Below, in pieces: positions 16,732 to 25,395 of a DNA stretch of 35,708 nt. Numbering within the stretch: position 1 is the first letter of the stretch; the number at the start of each line of letters is the position of its first letter. The notes under the pieces were generated by a model, which was not told the origin of the DNA, did no database searches, and saw only the letters and a list, made by a program, of their open reading frames with translations. The stretch comes from Flavobacterium sp. Root420 (GTDB lineage: Bacteria; Bacteroidota; Bacteroidia; Flavobacteriales; Flavobacteriaceae). Made by a program: the position numbers and the translations under genes. The stretch covers positions 1 through 35,708 of the forward strand of contig NZ_LMEF01000023.1 of assembly GCF_001427905.1 (NCBI RefSeq), given 5' to 3'.

Positions 16732-17685
16732 TTAGCGTTTTCTTTTTCTGGTTGCCATATATTCTTCAATGGCTTCTTTGGTTGTATACCAATTTCGGCC
16801 TTCTTTATAAGCGTCTATTTTGCCTGTTCTGGCAAGCAGGCTAATGTACTCGTGACCGTAAGGAGTCTCTGGCTCGCTTACAATATTTTGTATGGACTGA
16901 TAGTCATAATTGCTTCCGGGCATGGCACTTAAATAAATATTCAGAGTACGTTCCAAAGCCTGACACATCAAAAGAGTGAGTTTTTGGTAATTGCCATTAT
17001 TAGCCTGATTCAGTGCTTCATAATATTTTTTTCTATCATTCTTTAGAATAATAGCCGGAGGAAAACCACATCGCATTAATAGCAGATTCATGCTCAAACG
17101 TACAGTTCGGCCATTTCCATCAAAAAAAGGATGAATCCAGACTAATTTGTGATGATAAATGGTTGCGAGTTCGATATCATTTAATTCCAAAGGATTGGTA
17201 TTGATAAACTCAATTAATTCATCGAGATAATCTGAAACTTTATTGGCATTTGGAGGCATGAAATTAGCACCTGAAATTCGGACGCCACCATTTCGTAATC
17301 GTCCTGCAAAATCGTCTTCAATAGAACGTAAAACTAATCCGTGAAGAGATAGAATATCAATGCTTCGAAGTTTGTAATTATCATCTACAATCGAGTACAA
17401 ATAATCAATTGCTTTATCATGATTGTGAGTTTCAAAATGTTCCCGAAGTGATTTCCCTTTAATCGTAATTCCTTCCTGAATGACCATTTGCGTTTCGCGC
17501 AAACTCATCGTATTTCCTTCAATACTGTTTGAATTGTAAGTCCATTCAAGAGATAAACTCTCACGGATTTTATGCAAAGCAATATTGGGCAATGGTCTGC
17601 TGTTTTGCAAATCAAGCCTTTTTTGGTACAATCGATCAAATGTTGATTGAAATTCTGTTCTATATGTTAAGTCGATATTCCACAT
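16732..17685 (-). CDS. Fic-domain protein (class II, N-terminal inhibitory motif, C-terminal DNA-binding-like helix)
   Basis: Fic enzymes usually transfer AMP from ATP to a hydroxyl of a target protein. The 317-residue protein has the catalytic motif HPFFDGNGRTVR (185-196) with the expected His, Phe, Gly-Asn-Gly and Arg. The N-terminal helix carries the inhibitory motif S-I-E-G-N (54-58), whose Glu blocks ATP binding in class II Fic proteins, so it should be auto-inhibited. The C-terminal part (about 280-313) resembles an excisionase-type helix-turn-helix (YISLLARTGKIDAYKEGRNW, then TTKEAIEEYM). The promoter in front of it contains a palindrome, which fits autoregulation. It lies between the ClC gene and the TPR gene on one strand. 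Target protein unknown. Confidence 0.92.
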   Translation of the reverse strand: MWNIDLTYRTEFQSTFDRLYQKRLDLQNSRPLPNIALHKIRESLSLEWTYNSNSIEGNTMSLRETQMVIQEGITIKGKSLREHFETHNHDKAIDYLYSIVDDNYKLRSIDILSLHGLVLRSIEDDFAGRLRNGGVRISGANFMPPNANKVSDYLDELIEFINTNPLELNDIELATIYHHKLVWIHPFFDGNGRTVRLSMNLLLMRCGFPPAIILKNDRKKYYEALNQANNGNYQKLTLLMCQALERTLNIYLSAMPGSNYDYQSIQNIVSEPETPYGHEYISLLARTGKIDAYKEGRNWYTTKEAIEEYMATRKRKR

Positions 17686-17692
17686 AATAGAA

Positions 17693-17724
17693 CAAAGGTA
17701 CTTCTTAATATCGGATAAAACAAA
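17693..17724 (-). promoter_or_regulatory. Promoter of the Fic gene
   Basis: On the minus strand TTTG (17721-17724) and TACCTTTG (17693-17700) are separated by 20 bases, a close match to the Bacteroidota -33/-7 pattern. The ATG at 17685 begins only seven bases after the -7 box, so the message may be leaderless or nearly so. Confidence 0.6.
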
Positions 17725-17747
17725 AAATTAACCTATCCGATATTAAG
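17704..17747. promoter_or_regulatory. Palindromic operator candidate over the Fic promoter
   Basis: The 14-bp perfect arms CTTAATATCGGATA (17704-17717) and its reverse complement (17734-17747) are separated by 16 bases. One arm lies between the -33 and -7 boxes of the Fic promoter and the other just upstream of the -33. It begins one base after the ClC stop codon. There is no T-run, so it is a poor terminator and a better operator. Confidence 0.55.
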
Positions 17748-17748
17748 G

Positions 17749-19533
17749 TTATTCTATCGTCATAGAACGAAGTTTCATTCGATAAGCTTCAAGTGCTATT
17801 GATTTGGAAATGAAGCCATAGTATTTTTCATTTCGCAATACAGGTAGAAAAGCTGTTTTTGATTTTTCAAACTTGCTCATCACAATTTCCATGCTGTCAA
17901 AAGAGGAAATAGTGGCGGACGGAGTTTTCATAACATCTTTTATCAAAGTATATTTTACGCGATAAGTGTTGAAAATAATTTCGCGGATATCATTAAAATG
18001 AACTACACCAACGAGTTCTTTTTCATTGTTGACAACAGCAAAAACTACCTGATTTGAATGTGAAATAAGATCTACCAATTTACTTAAGTTTTCTTCAGGA
18101 TGAACGGTCAGATAGTCACATTGAATAATAGTATCAATATCTAAAGTTGATAGAATATTAGAATCTTTGTTGCTTGTAAAGGCGTGCCCTTTTTTAGCCA
18201 GGTTTTTTACGTCAAGCGAATATTTCTCAAAACGTTTTGAAATGGCAAAACTAATAGAAGAAACAATCATAAGCGGAATCATCAAACCGTAACCACCGGT
18301 AATTTCTGCAATTAAGAAAATAGCAGTTAATGGGGCGTGAAATAATCCACTCAAAATGCCAGCCATTCCAACCATAGTGAAATTACTAATTGGCAATTTA
18401 GATAAGCCAATAAGGCTAATAAATTTTGAAAAGAAATAGCCTAAATAAGATCCTAAAAATAGAGATGGTGCAAAATTTCCTCCGTTTCCGCCACTTCCAA
18501 TCGTAAGTCCGGAGGCGAATACTTTTACCATCATTGTACAACCAACAAAAAGCAATAGAACCCACTGGTTATTTCTAAAATCAGCAAACAAAGTATTATC
18601 TAATAATTGTCCGGGGTCACTTTCAGATAAAGTTTTAATGCTTTCGTAACCTTCTCCAAATAAAGTTGGAAAAATAAAGATCAATAAAGCTAATAATGAA
18701 GAACCAATCAATGCTTTTTTATAAGGACTCCATTTTGATTTGGAGAAATAATGCTCTACTTTTTGAAAATTTCGTGCATAATAAACGGCTATAAAACCTG
18801 TCAATACGCCTAACAGAACATAAAAGGGAATATTGTGAAAATTAAAAACTTCCTGTTTTTTAAAAGTTAATAAAATAGTTTCATCTAAAACAATAGCTGA
18901 AACCAGGGCGCCGGTTGCCGCCGAAATCATAATAGGAGTAAAGGCCGAAATACTGACATCAACCAACAAAACTTCGATAGCAAATAAAACGCCGGCAATA
19001 GGCGCATTAAATGCAGCTGAAATTCCGGCTGCAACACCACAGCCAATAAGTAGTGTTCTGTCTTTATATTGTAGTTTGTAATTTTGAGCAAAATTAGATC
19101 CAAAGGCAGCTCCCGTAATCACAATTGGACTTTCTAAACCAGCAGAACCTCCTAAACCAACCGTTAACGAGCTTGTTATAATTTGGGCATACATCTGTTT
19201 TTTCGGAATAATACTTGCCTTTTTAGCAACAGCATATAAAATTTGAGAAGTCCCTTTTTCGATCGTTCCGTTCAGAACTCTTTTTACAACAAAAACAGTC
19301 AGTACAATACCAATAATAGGCAAGATACTGTTGATAAAACTCAATTTTAAAATGGCATTAATATAAGTAGCAAATGAAAAAACGCTATGTGCAAAAGTTT
19401 TCAAAACAATTACGGCCAAAGAGCATGAAATACCAATTAAAACACTTGATAAAAAAATAAACTGCTTTGGAGTCATTAAGGATTGCGCCAAAGCAATAAT
19501 GCTTTCTAGTTTTCTGAAATATTTTTTTAGCAT
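17749..19533 (-). CDS. ClC-type chloride channel/antiporter with C-terminal CBS pair
   Basis: This 594-residue integral membrane protein has about ten or more hydrophobic helices over residues 20-430. ClC signatures are GLGGSAGLESPIV, with the gating-glutamate position filled by Glu; GVAAGISAAFNAPIAGVLFAIE, with a second Glu at the intracellular proton-gate region; and GSGGNGGNFAPSLFLG. These point to H+/Cl- exchange or Cl- conduction. The tail (about 450-594) contains two CBS-like units ending VFAVVNNEKELVGVVHFNDIR and AFLPVLRNEKYYGFISKS, which usually bind adenine nucleotides and regulate gating. Length is normal for a ClC-CBS protein. The gene stands alone between gamma-glutamyltransferase and Fic, with its own -7 box. 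Confidence 0.93.
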   Translation of the reverse strand: MLKKYFRKLESIIALAQSLMTPKQFIFLSSVLIGISCSLAVIVLKTFAHSVFSFATYINAILKLSFINSILPIIGIVLTVFVVKRVLNGTIEKGTSQILYAVAKKASIIPKKQMYAQIITSSLTVGLGGSAGLESPIVITGAAFGSNFAQNYKLQYKDRTLLIGCGVAAGISAAFNAPIAGVLFAIEVLLVDVSISAFTPIMISAATGALVSAIVLDETILLTFKKQEVFNFHNIPFYVLLGVLTGFIAVYYARNFQKVEHYFSKSKWSPYKKALIGSSLLALLIFIFPTLFGEGYESIKTLSESDPGQLLDNTLFADFRNNQWVLLLFVGCTMMVKVFASGLTIGSGGNGGNFAPSLFLGSYLGYFFSKFISLIGLSKLPISNFTMVGMAGILSGLFHAPLTAIFLIAEITGGYGLMIPLMIVSSISFAISKRFEKYSLDVKNLAKKGHAFTSNKDSNILSTLDIDTIIQCDYLTVHPEENLSKLVDLISHSNQVVFAVVNNEKELVGVVHFNDIREIIFNTYRVKYTLIKDVMKTPSATISSFDSMEIVMSKFEKSKTAFLPVLRNEKYYGFISKSIALEAYRMKLRSMTIE

Positions 19534-19561
19534 TCTATTTGTAAAAATTAGGGGAATAGTG

Positions 19562-19569
19562 CAAATTTA
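19562..19569 (-). promoter_or_regulatory. Candidate -7 element TAAATTTG of the ClC gene
   Basis: This matches TAnnTTTG on the minus strand, 28 bases before the ATG at 19533. The -33 partner is poor. Confidence 0.35.
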
Positions 19570-19619
19570 ACTCTTAACATTCAAATTTGTATAATTTTAA
19601 GTACAAATCTTTATAAAAT

Positions 19620-21296
19620 TTAAAAACCAACCGCCGTATCATCGCCTCGAAAATCGGCACCACCTTCAAGAGTTTTGTTTGGCAGGACCAAAATGGCATC
19701 CACTTTACCAATTATTGGAGTTGCTTTTTCGTTGATCAAATATCCTTTTGCTTTTAGCTTGTCGATAGTGGTATTATCAAAAGTATTAGGCTCAAAAGTG
19801 ATAAGATCCGGCAACCATTGATGATGAAATCTTGGAGCGTTTACTGCTTCCTGCATACTGAATTTATACTCATAAACATTTAAAATAGTCTGTAAAACAG
19901 ATGTTATAATGGTAGAACCACCAGGAGTTCCCACAACCATAAAAAGTTTTCCGTCTTTCTCAACAATTGTGGGTGTCATCGAGCTTAACATGCGTTTTTG
20001 TGGCACGATACTGTTGGCTTGATTTCCAACTAATCCAAACATATTTGGAGATCCCGGTTTGGCACTAAAATCGTCCATTTCATTGTTTAAAAAGAAACCT
20101 AATTCATCGCAATAATATTTGGATCCATAACCATCATTTAAGGTTGTAGTCGCGGCAATCGCATTTCCAAATTTATCGACAATAGAGTAGTGAGTGGTTT
20201 CTGTACTTTCGTTATACGTTACCTGTCCTTCTTTTATTTCTGAGGATAAACTGGCTTTATCAACATTAAAAGTGGACATTCGGTCTTTTAAATAAGAATC
20301 AGAGAGTAACGCTTTCACGGGGATTTTTACAAAATCAGGATCGCCCAAAAACTGACTTCTGTCGGCGTAAGCCCTTCTTTCGGCTTCTACAATTACCTGA
20401 ATTGCCTCTGCTGAATTATGCCCCATTTTTGCCAGGCCATAAGGGGCAATCATTTTTAATATTTGTGCCAGACAAATTCCGCCGCTGCTTGGCGGAGACA
20501 TGGAAGTGATTTTTAAATCTTTATAGGTAAACTGAAGGGGCTTTCTCCATTTTGCTTCATATTTAGCTAAATCTTCAAGCGTAATAATACCACCTTTTTT
20601 CTGAAGATAATCAACTAATATTTTTGCTGTTTCACCTTTATAAAATTCATTTCTTCCTTTCTTTGAAATTCGCTTTAAAGTAGCCGCAAGAGCAGAATAT
20701 TTAATTGTATCATTTTCTTTAAAACTAGTTGCTAGTAAAGTTGTTGATCCATTTACTTTTACAATGGCATCATGATAATCGTTCAGGCTCTTTTCTTGCT
20801 TTTTGGTTACAACAACTCCTTTTTCTGCTAAAGCAATAACAGGTTTTAAAATTTCAGACATTGGCATAGATCCATATTTTTTATGAACGGCAAAAACGCC
20901 GGCAACAGTTCCGGGAACGCCAATCGCTAAAGCGGTTTCGGTGCTTTTTCCTTTGATTACATTTCCGTCTTTGTCCAAAAACATATCTTTTGAAGCTGCC
21001 AAAGGTGCTTTTTCACGATAATCTAAAGATCCTACTTCGCCGTTTGCTTTTCGATACACCATAAAACCGCCTCCACCAATATTTCCCGCAAACGGAAAAG
21101 CTACCGCCAAAGCCAATTCTGTACCCACCATCGCATCAAATGCATTTCCGCCTCTTTTCATAATGTCAGCTCCTATTTTAGAAGCTTCTTCTCTGGCTGA
21201 AACGACCATAGCTTTTGAAGTGACTAATCCGGTTGGATTTTGTTGTGCAAAACTAAATGCAGAAATGAAACAGCATAAAAATGTAATTTTTTTCAT
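19620..21296 (-). CDS. ggt: Gamma-glutamyltransferase
   Basis: This enzyme hydrolyses or transfers the gamma-glutamyl group of glutathione and related compounds in the periplasm. From the ATG at 21296 the 558-residue precursor begins with a signal peptide (MKKITFLCCFISAFSFAQ). The large-subunit part has GGNAFDAMV and GNIGGGGFMVYR. The self-cleavage site and catalytic threonine lie at E-T-T-H-Y-S-I-V-D, with T367 expected to become the N-terminus of the small subunit. The substrate loop RMLSSMTPTIV and the oxyanion GGSTIITSV follow. The open frame runs 39 codons further upstream into the AcpH-like gene, but only the chosen ATG gives a signal peptide. It follows the AcpH-like gene by 37 bases, probably in one operon. 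Confidence 0.94.
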   Translation of the reverse strand: MKKITFLCCFISAFSFAQQNPTGLVTSKAMVVSAREEASKIGADIMKRGGNAFDAMVGTELALAVAFPFAGNIGGGGFMVYRKANGEVGSLDYREKAPLAASKDMFLDKDGNVIKGKSTETALAIGVPGTVAGVFAVHKKYGSMPMSEILKPVIALAEKGVVVTKKQEKSLNDYHDAIVKVNGSTTLLATSFKENDTIKYSALAATLKRISKKGRNEFYKGETAKILVDYLQKKGGIITLEDLAKYEAKWRKPLQFTYKDLKITSMSPPSSGGICLAQILKMIAPYGLAKMGHNSAEAIQVIVEAERRAYADRSQFLGDPDFVKIPVKALLSDSYLKDRMSTFNVDKASLSSEIKEGQVTYNESTETTHYSIVDKFGNAIAATTTLNDGYGSKYYCDELGFFLNNEMDDFSAKPGSPNMFGLVGNQANSIVPQKRMLSSMTPTIVEKDGKLFMVVGTPGGSTIITSVLQTILNVYEYKFSMQEAVNAPRFHHQWLPDLITFEPNTFDNTTIDKLKAKGYLINEKATPIIGKVDAILVLPNKTLEGGADFRGDDTAVGF

Positions 21297-21333
21297 AACG
21301 AGAAAATATTGATTTTTATAAAATCGTCTTGAT

Positions 21334-21918
21334 TTATAAGGATAATAACTTTTGTTTGGATTGCTTTTGAATGTCTTCAAAGAAAGTGGTGAATTCCTGT
21401 TCAAATTCGGCATAGAATTCTTTTAATTCTTCACTGGCAAATTGCATTTTGGATATATTTTTTGACCTTCCATCCATCTGTGTCAAAATTTGATGAATGC
21501 CCTCGACTGTTCGATAACTCAAAAGCCAGTTTCTCTCAATCATGTAAGGCATGAGACCTTGTGTTTTTTCGGTTAAAATATCATAATTAGTATGAAGAGA
21601 AGTATAAAATCTATTGATAAAATCTTCTAATTTTTCATCAGAATATTTTGTCCAGTTTTTAGCTAAAAAATGATCGTAAATAATATCAACTATCACGCCG
21701 GCGTAATGATGGTATTTTTCATGTAATCTTTTGGTGCTTTGCCTAAAAACATCGTGCGAATCAGTATAAGTGTCTATAAAACGATGTAAAATAATTCCCT
21801 TTTGTACATCTTCAGGAAAATGTTCAAACTGTTTTCCACGAATACCATCCGCCATAAAATTGCCGATTTTGATAAAATCATTATCACCTGAAAGATATAT
21901 ATGGGCTAGGAAGTTCAT
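21334..21918 (-). CDS. acpH: Acyl carrier protein phosphodiesterase-like protein (AcpH/DUF479)
   Basis: This 194-residue protein is very close in length to E. coli AcpH (193). AcpH removes the 4'-phosphopantetheine arm from acyl carrier protein. Family features are the start MNFLAHIYLSGDN, GNFMADGIRGK, GIILHRFIDTYTDSH with the metal-binding His and Asp of the HD-like fold, and GVIVDIIYDHFLAKNW. It is cytoplasmic. It appears to be the first gene of a two-gene unit with the gamma-glutamyltransferase. The region before it is packed with repeats, and no promoter could be recognised. Members of this family in Bacteroidota have not all been tested, so the exact activity is inferred. Confidence 0.88.
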   Translation of the reverse strand: MNFLAHIYLSGDNDFIKIGNFMADGIRGKQFEHFPEDVQKGIILHRFIDTYTDSHDVFRQSTKRLHEKYHHYAGVIVDIIYDHFLAKNWTKYSDEKLEDFINRFYTSLHTNYDILTEKTQGLMPYMIERNWLLSYRTVEGIHQILTQMDGRSKNISKMQFASEELKEFYAEFEQEFTTFFEDIQKQSKQKLLSL

Positions 21919-22236
21919 TTCTTTTTTGAGTTGCTAAGGTTTTGAGATGCTAAGTTGCTAAGGTTTTTTACAGTTGCTATCCCGAAGTTTCGGGACTGAG
22001 ACGTTAAGAAACTAAGTTCTCTCTTGTAAATGTATAAAAACTTTTTTAAATCGTTTTTATTACAAGAATTGGCAATATAAACTTAACGTTTAAGTTTATT
22101 TTTAAAACCTAAGCAACTTAGTTCCCGAAGCCTCGGGATAGTCGCTTAGTATCTTTTTTTTAAATCTTAGCACCTTAGAACCTTAGCATCTCAGCAACTT
22201 TTCTATATTTGTAACTGGTAACCATAACTTACAAAA
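21919..22236. repeat. Gene-free repeat-rich intergenic region between acpH and glmM
   Basis: It consists largely of inverted phrases such as TTGCTAAGG, ATGCTAAGTTGC and their complements CCTTAGCATCTCAGCAAC. They surround two hairpins of the TCCCGAAGYYTCGGGA type (21980-21995 and 22123-22138) and an AAACTTAA-CGT-TTAAGTTT stem at about 22079-22098. The outer parts can pair over most of its length. The only functional site suspected is the glmM promoter at its right end. No gene seen. Confidence 0.7.
22204..22211 (+). promoter_or_regulatory. Candidate -7 element TATATTTG of glmM
   Basis: This is a perfect TAnnTTTG match, 26 bases before the glmM ATG. The -33 position falls inside the dispersed repeat (TTAG at 22183-22186), so the repeat has become part of the promoter. 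Confidence 0.4.
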
Positions 22237-23625
22237 ATGACTTTAATAAAATCAATATCCGGAATTCGCGGAACTATCGGAGGAAAAGTAGGAGATAACC
22301 TGACTCCTGTTGATGCTGTAAAATTTGCATCGGCATACGGAACTTTTCTAAAAAATAATACTTCAAAAGAAAAATTAACGGTTGTAATTGGTCGTGACGC
22401 CAGAATTTCTGGTCCGATGATCCACAATCTTGTTGTAAATACCTTGATAGGTTTAGGAATTAATGTAATTGATCTTGGACTTTCGACAACACCAACTGTA
22501 GAAGTTGCTGTACCTCTTGAAAAAGCGGATGGTGGAATTATTCTAACGGCTTCTCACAATCCAAAACAATGGAATGCCCTTAAATTATTAAATGAAAAAG
22601 GAGAATTTTTAAGCGGAGCCGAAGGAGCAAAAATTTTAGAAATTGCCGAAGCAGAAGCTTTCGATTTTTCTGATGTTGATAATTTAGGTGAAATCACGGT
22701 TAATGATGCTTATATGGATATTCATATCGACGAGGTTTTAAATTTGCCTTTGGTTGATGTTGAAGTTGTAAAAGCAGCTAAATTTAAAGTAGTTGTTGAT
22801 GGAGTAAATTCTTCGGGAGGAATTATTATTCCGAGATTATTAGAATTAATGGGAGTTGAAGTGGTAAAATTATATTGTGAACCAAACGGACATTTCCCTC
22901 ATAATCCGGAACCTTTAAAAGAACATTTAACTGATATTTCAGAATTGGTTGTTAAAGAAAAAGCCGATTTAGGAGTTGTTGTTGATCCGGATGTTGATCG
23001 TTTAGCATTCATTTGCGAAGACGGAGAGATGTTTGGAGAAGAATATACATTAGTGGCTTGCGCCGATTATGTTTTGAGTAAAACTCCTGGAAATACAGTT
23101 TCAAATATGTCATCATCACGTGCATTGCGTGACGTAACTAAAGCGCATAATGGAAGCTACGAAGCAAGCGCTGTAGGCGAGGTGAATGTAGTTGAATTGA
23201 TGAAAAAAAATAACGCTATTATTGGTGGTGAAGGAAACGGTGGAATTATTTATCCGGAATCTCATTACGGTAGAGATAGTTTGGTTGGAGTTGCTTTGTT
23301 CTTAACGCATTTGGCCAATAAAAAAATGTCTGTTTCAGCTTTGAGAGCTTCTTATCCGGAATATTATATGAGTAAAAATAAAATTGAATTGACACCACAA
23401 ATTGATGTTGATGCGATTTTGGTTGCCATGACAGAAAAATATAAAAACGAAGATATAACTACGATTGATGGTGTGAAAATTGACTTCGCTACACAATGGG
23501 TTCATTTAAGAAAATCAAACACAGAGCCAATTATTCGTATTTATACTGAAGCTCCTTCTCAGGAAAAGGCGGATGTTTTGGCACTTCGAATTATAGAGGA
23601 AATAAAAGCGATTGCCGGAATTTAG
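22237..23625 (+). CDS. glmM: Phosphoglucosamine mutase
   Basis: GlmM interconverts glucosamine 6-phosphate and glucosamine 1-phosphate on the way to UDP-GlcNAc for peptidoglycan and lipopolysaccharide. The 462-residue protein has the phosphoserine loop TASHNP (S106), the Mg-binding loop DPDVDR (250-255), the sugar loop GGEGNGGIIYPESHYGRD, and the C-terminal phosphate loop RKSNTEPIIRIYTEA. The sugar loop reads E-G-N-G-G, as in archaeal and Bacteroidota-type enzymes, rather than the E. coli E-x-S-G-H form. Some relatives act on mannose or glucose phosphates, so the glucosamine specificity is inferred. Inverted copies of one dispersed repeat bracket the gene. Confidence 0.9.
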   Translation: MTLIKSISGIRGTIGGKVGDNLTPVDAVKFASAYGTFLKNNTSKEKLTVVIGRDARISGPMIHNLVVNTLIGLGINVIDLGLSTTPTVEVAVPLEKADGGIILTASHNPKQWNALKLLNEKGEFLSGAEGAKILEIAEAEAFDFSDVDNLGEITVNDAYMDIHIDEVLNLPLVDVEVVKAAKFKVVVDGVNSSGGIIIPRLLELMGVEVVKLYCEPNGHFPHNPEPLKEHLTDISELVVKEKADLGVVVDPDVDRLAFICEDGEMFGEEYTLVACADYVLSKTPGNTVSNMSSSRALRDVTKAHNGSYEASAVGEVNVVELMKKNNAIIGGEGNGGIIYPESHYGRDSLVGVALFLTHLANKKMSVSALRASYPEYYMSKNKIELTPQIDVDAILVAMTEKYKNEDITTIDGVKIDFATQWVHLRKSNTEPIIRIYTEAPSQEKADVLALRIIEEIKAIAGI

Positions 23626-23649
23626 TTTAGAAAAGATTCTAAGGTACTA

Positions 23650-23665
23650 TCCCGAGGCTTCGGGA
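23650..23665. repeat. TCCCGAGGCTTCGGGA hairpin repeat after glmM
   Basis: This is one of four copies of this 16-bp near-palindrome; the others are at 12528, 21980 and 22123. Together with its flanks (ACTA before, ACTAAGTTGCTAAG after), it is the inverted counterpart of the copy before glmM at 22123-22138. Confidence 0.75.
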
Positions 23666-23700
23666 CTAAGTTGCTAAGATTTTTAAATCTGTTGCAAACA

Positions 23701-23734
23701 AAAAACTCTTTCATTAATTTGAAAGAGTTTTTTT
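23701..23734. terminator. Bidirectional terminator between glmM and the LpxL-like gene
   Basis: The stem AAAAACTCTTTC (23701-23712) pairs with GAAAGAGTTTTT (23721-23732), with T-runs available on both strands. It serves two convergent genes. Confidence 0.85.
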
Positions 23735-23760
23735 GACTTTTAATGTTTTAATAAAGATTA

Positions 23761-24633
23761 TTATTCTACGCGATGTTTCCATCTTTTATGCGTCCATAAA
23801 TAATATTCAGGAGCTTCGTAGATTTGTTTTTCAACTTCTCTTAAATATTTTTCTGTGATTTCAAAATTATCGTATTCTTTAGGGTTATCGGCAATTGGTA
23901 CAATAGTCGCTGCATAATAACCTCTTCCCACTTTTTGTACTTTGATGAAAATGACACTTAAATCATATTTTTTAGCAAGCATTTCAGCTCCTGTATGAAC
24001 CGGAACTTCAATCCCCATAAATTTCATCGAATGAAAAATTCTGTCCAGTTTTGGCGATTGATCACTGGCCAAACCATAAAGACTTAAAATTCCGTCACGT
24101 TGGTTTTGTGCCATTAACGGAATTGCTTTCTTGGTCTCAACCAATTCAGCATCATATTTTCCTCTGATTTTTCGAACTAACTTATCAAAATAGGGATTGG
24201 CTATTTTTTTGTAAACACCAACTCCATTAAAAAGCATTCTTTTATTAAGTGTCAAAAGCCATTCCCAGCTAGCATAATGTGAAGCTACTAAAACAACGCT
24301 TTTTCCTTTTCTTTCATATTCATGAAAAAGATCCATATTGGTAATGGTAAATCTTTTTTCCATTTCTTCAGGCGTAATGCTCATCGTTTTTATCATCTCC
24401 AGAAACATATCACACATATGCTGGTAAAATTTCTTTTCGATCACTTTTCGTTCAGCATCACTTAAATGGGGTAAAGTCAGTGCCAGATTTTCGCGGACTG
24501 TTTTTCTGCGATATCCAATAACATGATATACCAGAAAATAAACGAAGTCTGAAAACCAATAAAATATTCGGAAAGGAAGTATAGAAATAAGCCAAAGAAT
24601 AGGATAGGCTAAAATATAAACGAGAAACTGCAT
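23761..24633 (-). CDS. LpxL/HtrB-family acyltransferase (lipid A biosynthesis)
   Basis: This 290-residue member of the lysophospholipid/lipid A acyltransferase family would add a secondary acyl chain to a lipid A precursor at the inner face of the cytoplasmic membrane. It has an N-terminal hydrophobic anchor (about 1-40) and the catalytic HX4E motif at H119-Y-A-S-W-E124 within VASHYASWEW. Further family segments include GILSLYGLASDQSP and PEYYLWTHKRWKHR at the C-terminus. Length is slightly shorter than E. coli LpxL (306). kdsB and this gene together indicate a Kdo-containing lipid A. The precise acyl donor and position are not determinable. Confidence 0.88.
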   Translation of the reverse strand: MQFLVYILAYPILWLISILPFRIFYWFSDFVYFLVYHVIGYRRKTVRENLALTLPHLSDAERKVIEKKFYQHMCDMFLEMIKTMSITPEEMEKRFTITNMDLFHEYERKGKSVVLVASHYASWEWLLTLNKRMLFNGVGVYKKIANPYFDKLVRKIRGKYDAELVETKKAIPLMAQNQRDGILSLYGLASDQSPKLDRIFHSMKFMGIEVPVHTGAEMLAKKYDLSVIFIKVQKVGRGYYAATIVPIADNPKEYDNFEITEKYLREVEKQIYEAPEYYLWTHKRWKHRVE

Positions 24634-24647
24634 CTAACTTTTTTTTA

Positions 24648-24655
24648 CAAAGATA
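24648..24655 (-). promoter_or_regulatory. Candidate -7 element TATCTTTG of the LpxL-like gene
   Basis: This is a perfect TAnnTTTG match on the minus strand, 14 bases before the ATG at 24633. It predicts a very short leader. No clear -33. Confidence 0.4.
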
Positions 24656-24745
24656 AAGTAAAAATGAATAACGTTACATGTTTTGGTGTGTACTCAAGTT
24701 GTGTTTGAGAATGACTATATTTACAGCTCATTTTAAATATTTTTT

Positions 24746-25393
24746 ATGAATACCGTCAATACCGTTTTGGTTGGAATTATAGTTGCCAATGCCTTAATTA
24801 GTTACAAAGGTTTTAATGATTATGCATTTTTTAGAAAATACGAATTCCATGTTGGAAGTATTCGTTCTGGTGAACAAATCAGAATGCTGTCATCAGGTTT
24901 TTTACATGCTGATATGATGCATTTAATATTTAATATGCTGACACTTTGGTTTTTTGCGCCAGTTGTAATTGAGTGGCTTGGAACAATTTCTTTCGTTCTG
25001 ATTTATTTTGGAAGTTTAATTTTTGGGAGCCTGCTTACAATGTTGTTTCATAAAAATGATTATAGTTATCGTGCAGTAGGGGCTTCGGGCGCTGTGACAG
25101 GAATTTTATATTCTGCCATTTTATTACAGCCAGATATGATGTTGGGAATCTTTTTTGTCATTCCGATACCGGCTTATCTTTTTGGAATTTTATATTTATT
25201 GTATTCGATATATGGAATGAAAGCTAAAAATGATAAAATTGGCCATACAGCACACTTTGGAGGTGCCATAGGAGGTTATTTGATTACTTTGGTAAAAGAA
25301 CCTTCCTTAATTGTTGATCATAGTTTGATGGTTATTTTATTAGCAATTCCGATTTTGATTCTTTTTGTTATGGCTAAATTGGGGAAATTATAA
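24746..25393 (+). CDS. Rhomboid-family intramembrane serine protease
   Basis: This 215-residue polytopic membrane protein has the rhomboid catalytic dyad: Ser114 in VGASGAVTG and His170 in GHTAHFGGAIGG. The stabilising H-x-x-x-N motif is seen in HLIFNML (H59, N63). About six hydrophobic segments are visible, as expected for the minimal bacterial form. Rhomboids cleave transmembrane segments of other membrane proteins; the substrate here is unknown. The next gene, a SIMPL-domain protein, starts 52 bases downstream on the same strand, with an RpoN-like promoter overlapping the gap. Confidence 0.93.
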   Translation: MNTVNTVLVGIIVANALISYKGFNDYAFFRKYEFHVGSIRSGEQIRMLSSGFLHADMMHLIFNMLTLWFFAPVVIEWLGTISFVLIYFGSLIFGSLLTMLFHKNDYSYRAVGASGAVTGILYSAILLQPDMMLGIFFVIPIPAYLFGILYLLYSIYGMKAKNDKIGHTAHFGGAIGGYLITLVKEPSLIVDHSLMVILLAIPILILFVMAKLGKL

Positions 25394-25395
25394 GG

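Noticed and set aside
21297..21413. 39-codon N-terminal extension of the gamma-glutamyltransferase frame
   Set aside because: It overlaps the AcpH-like gene and would hide the signal peptide.
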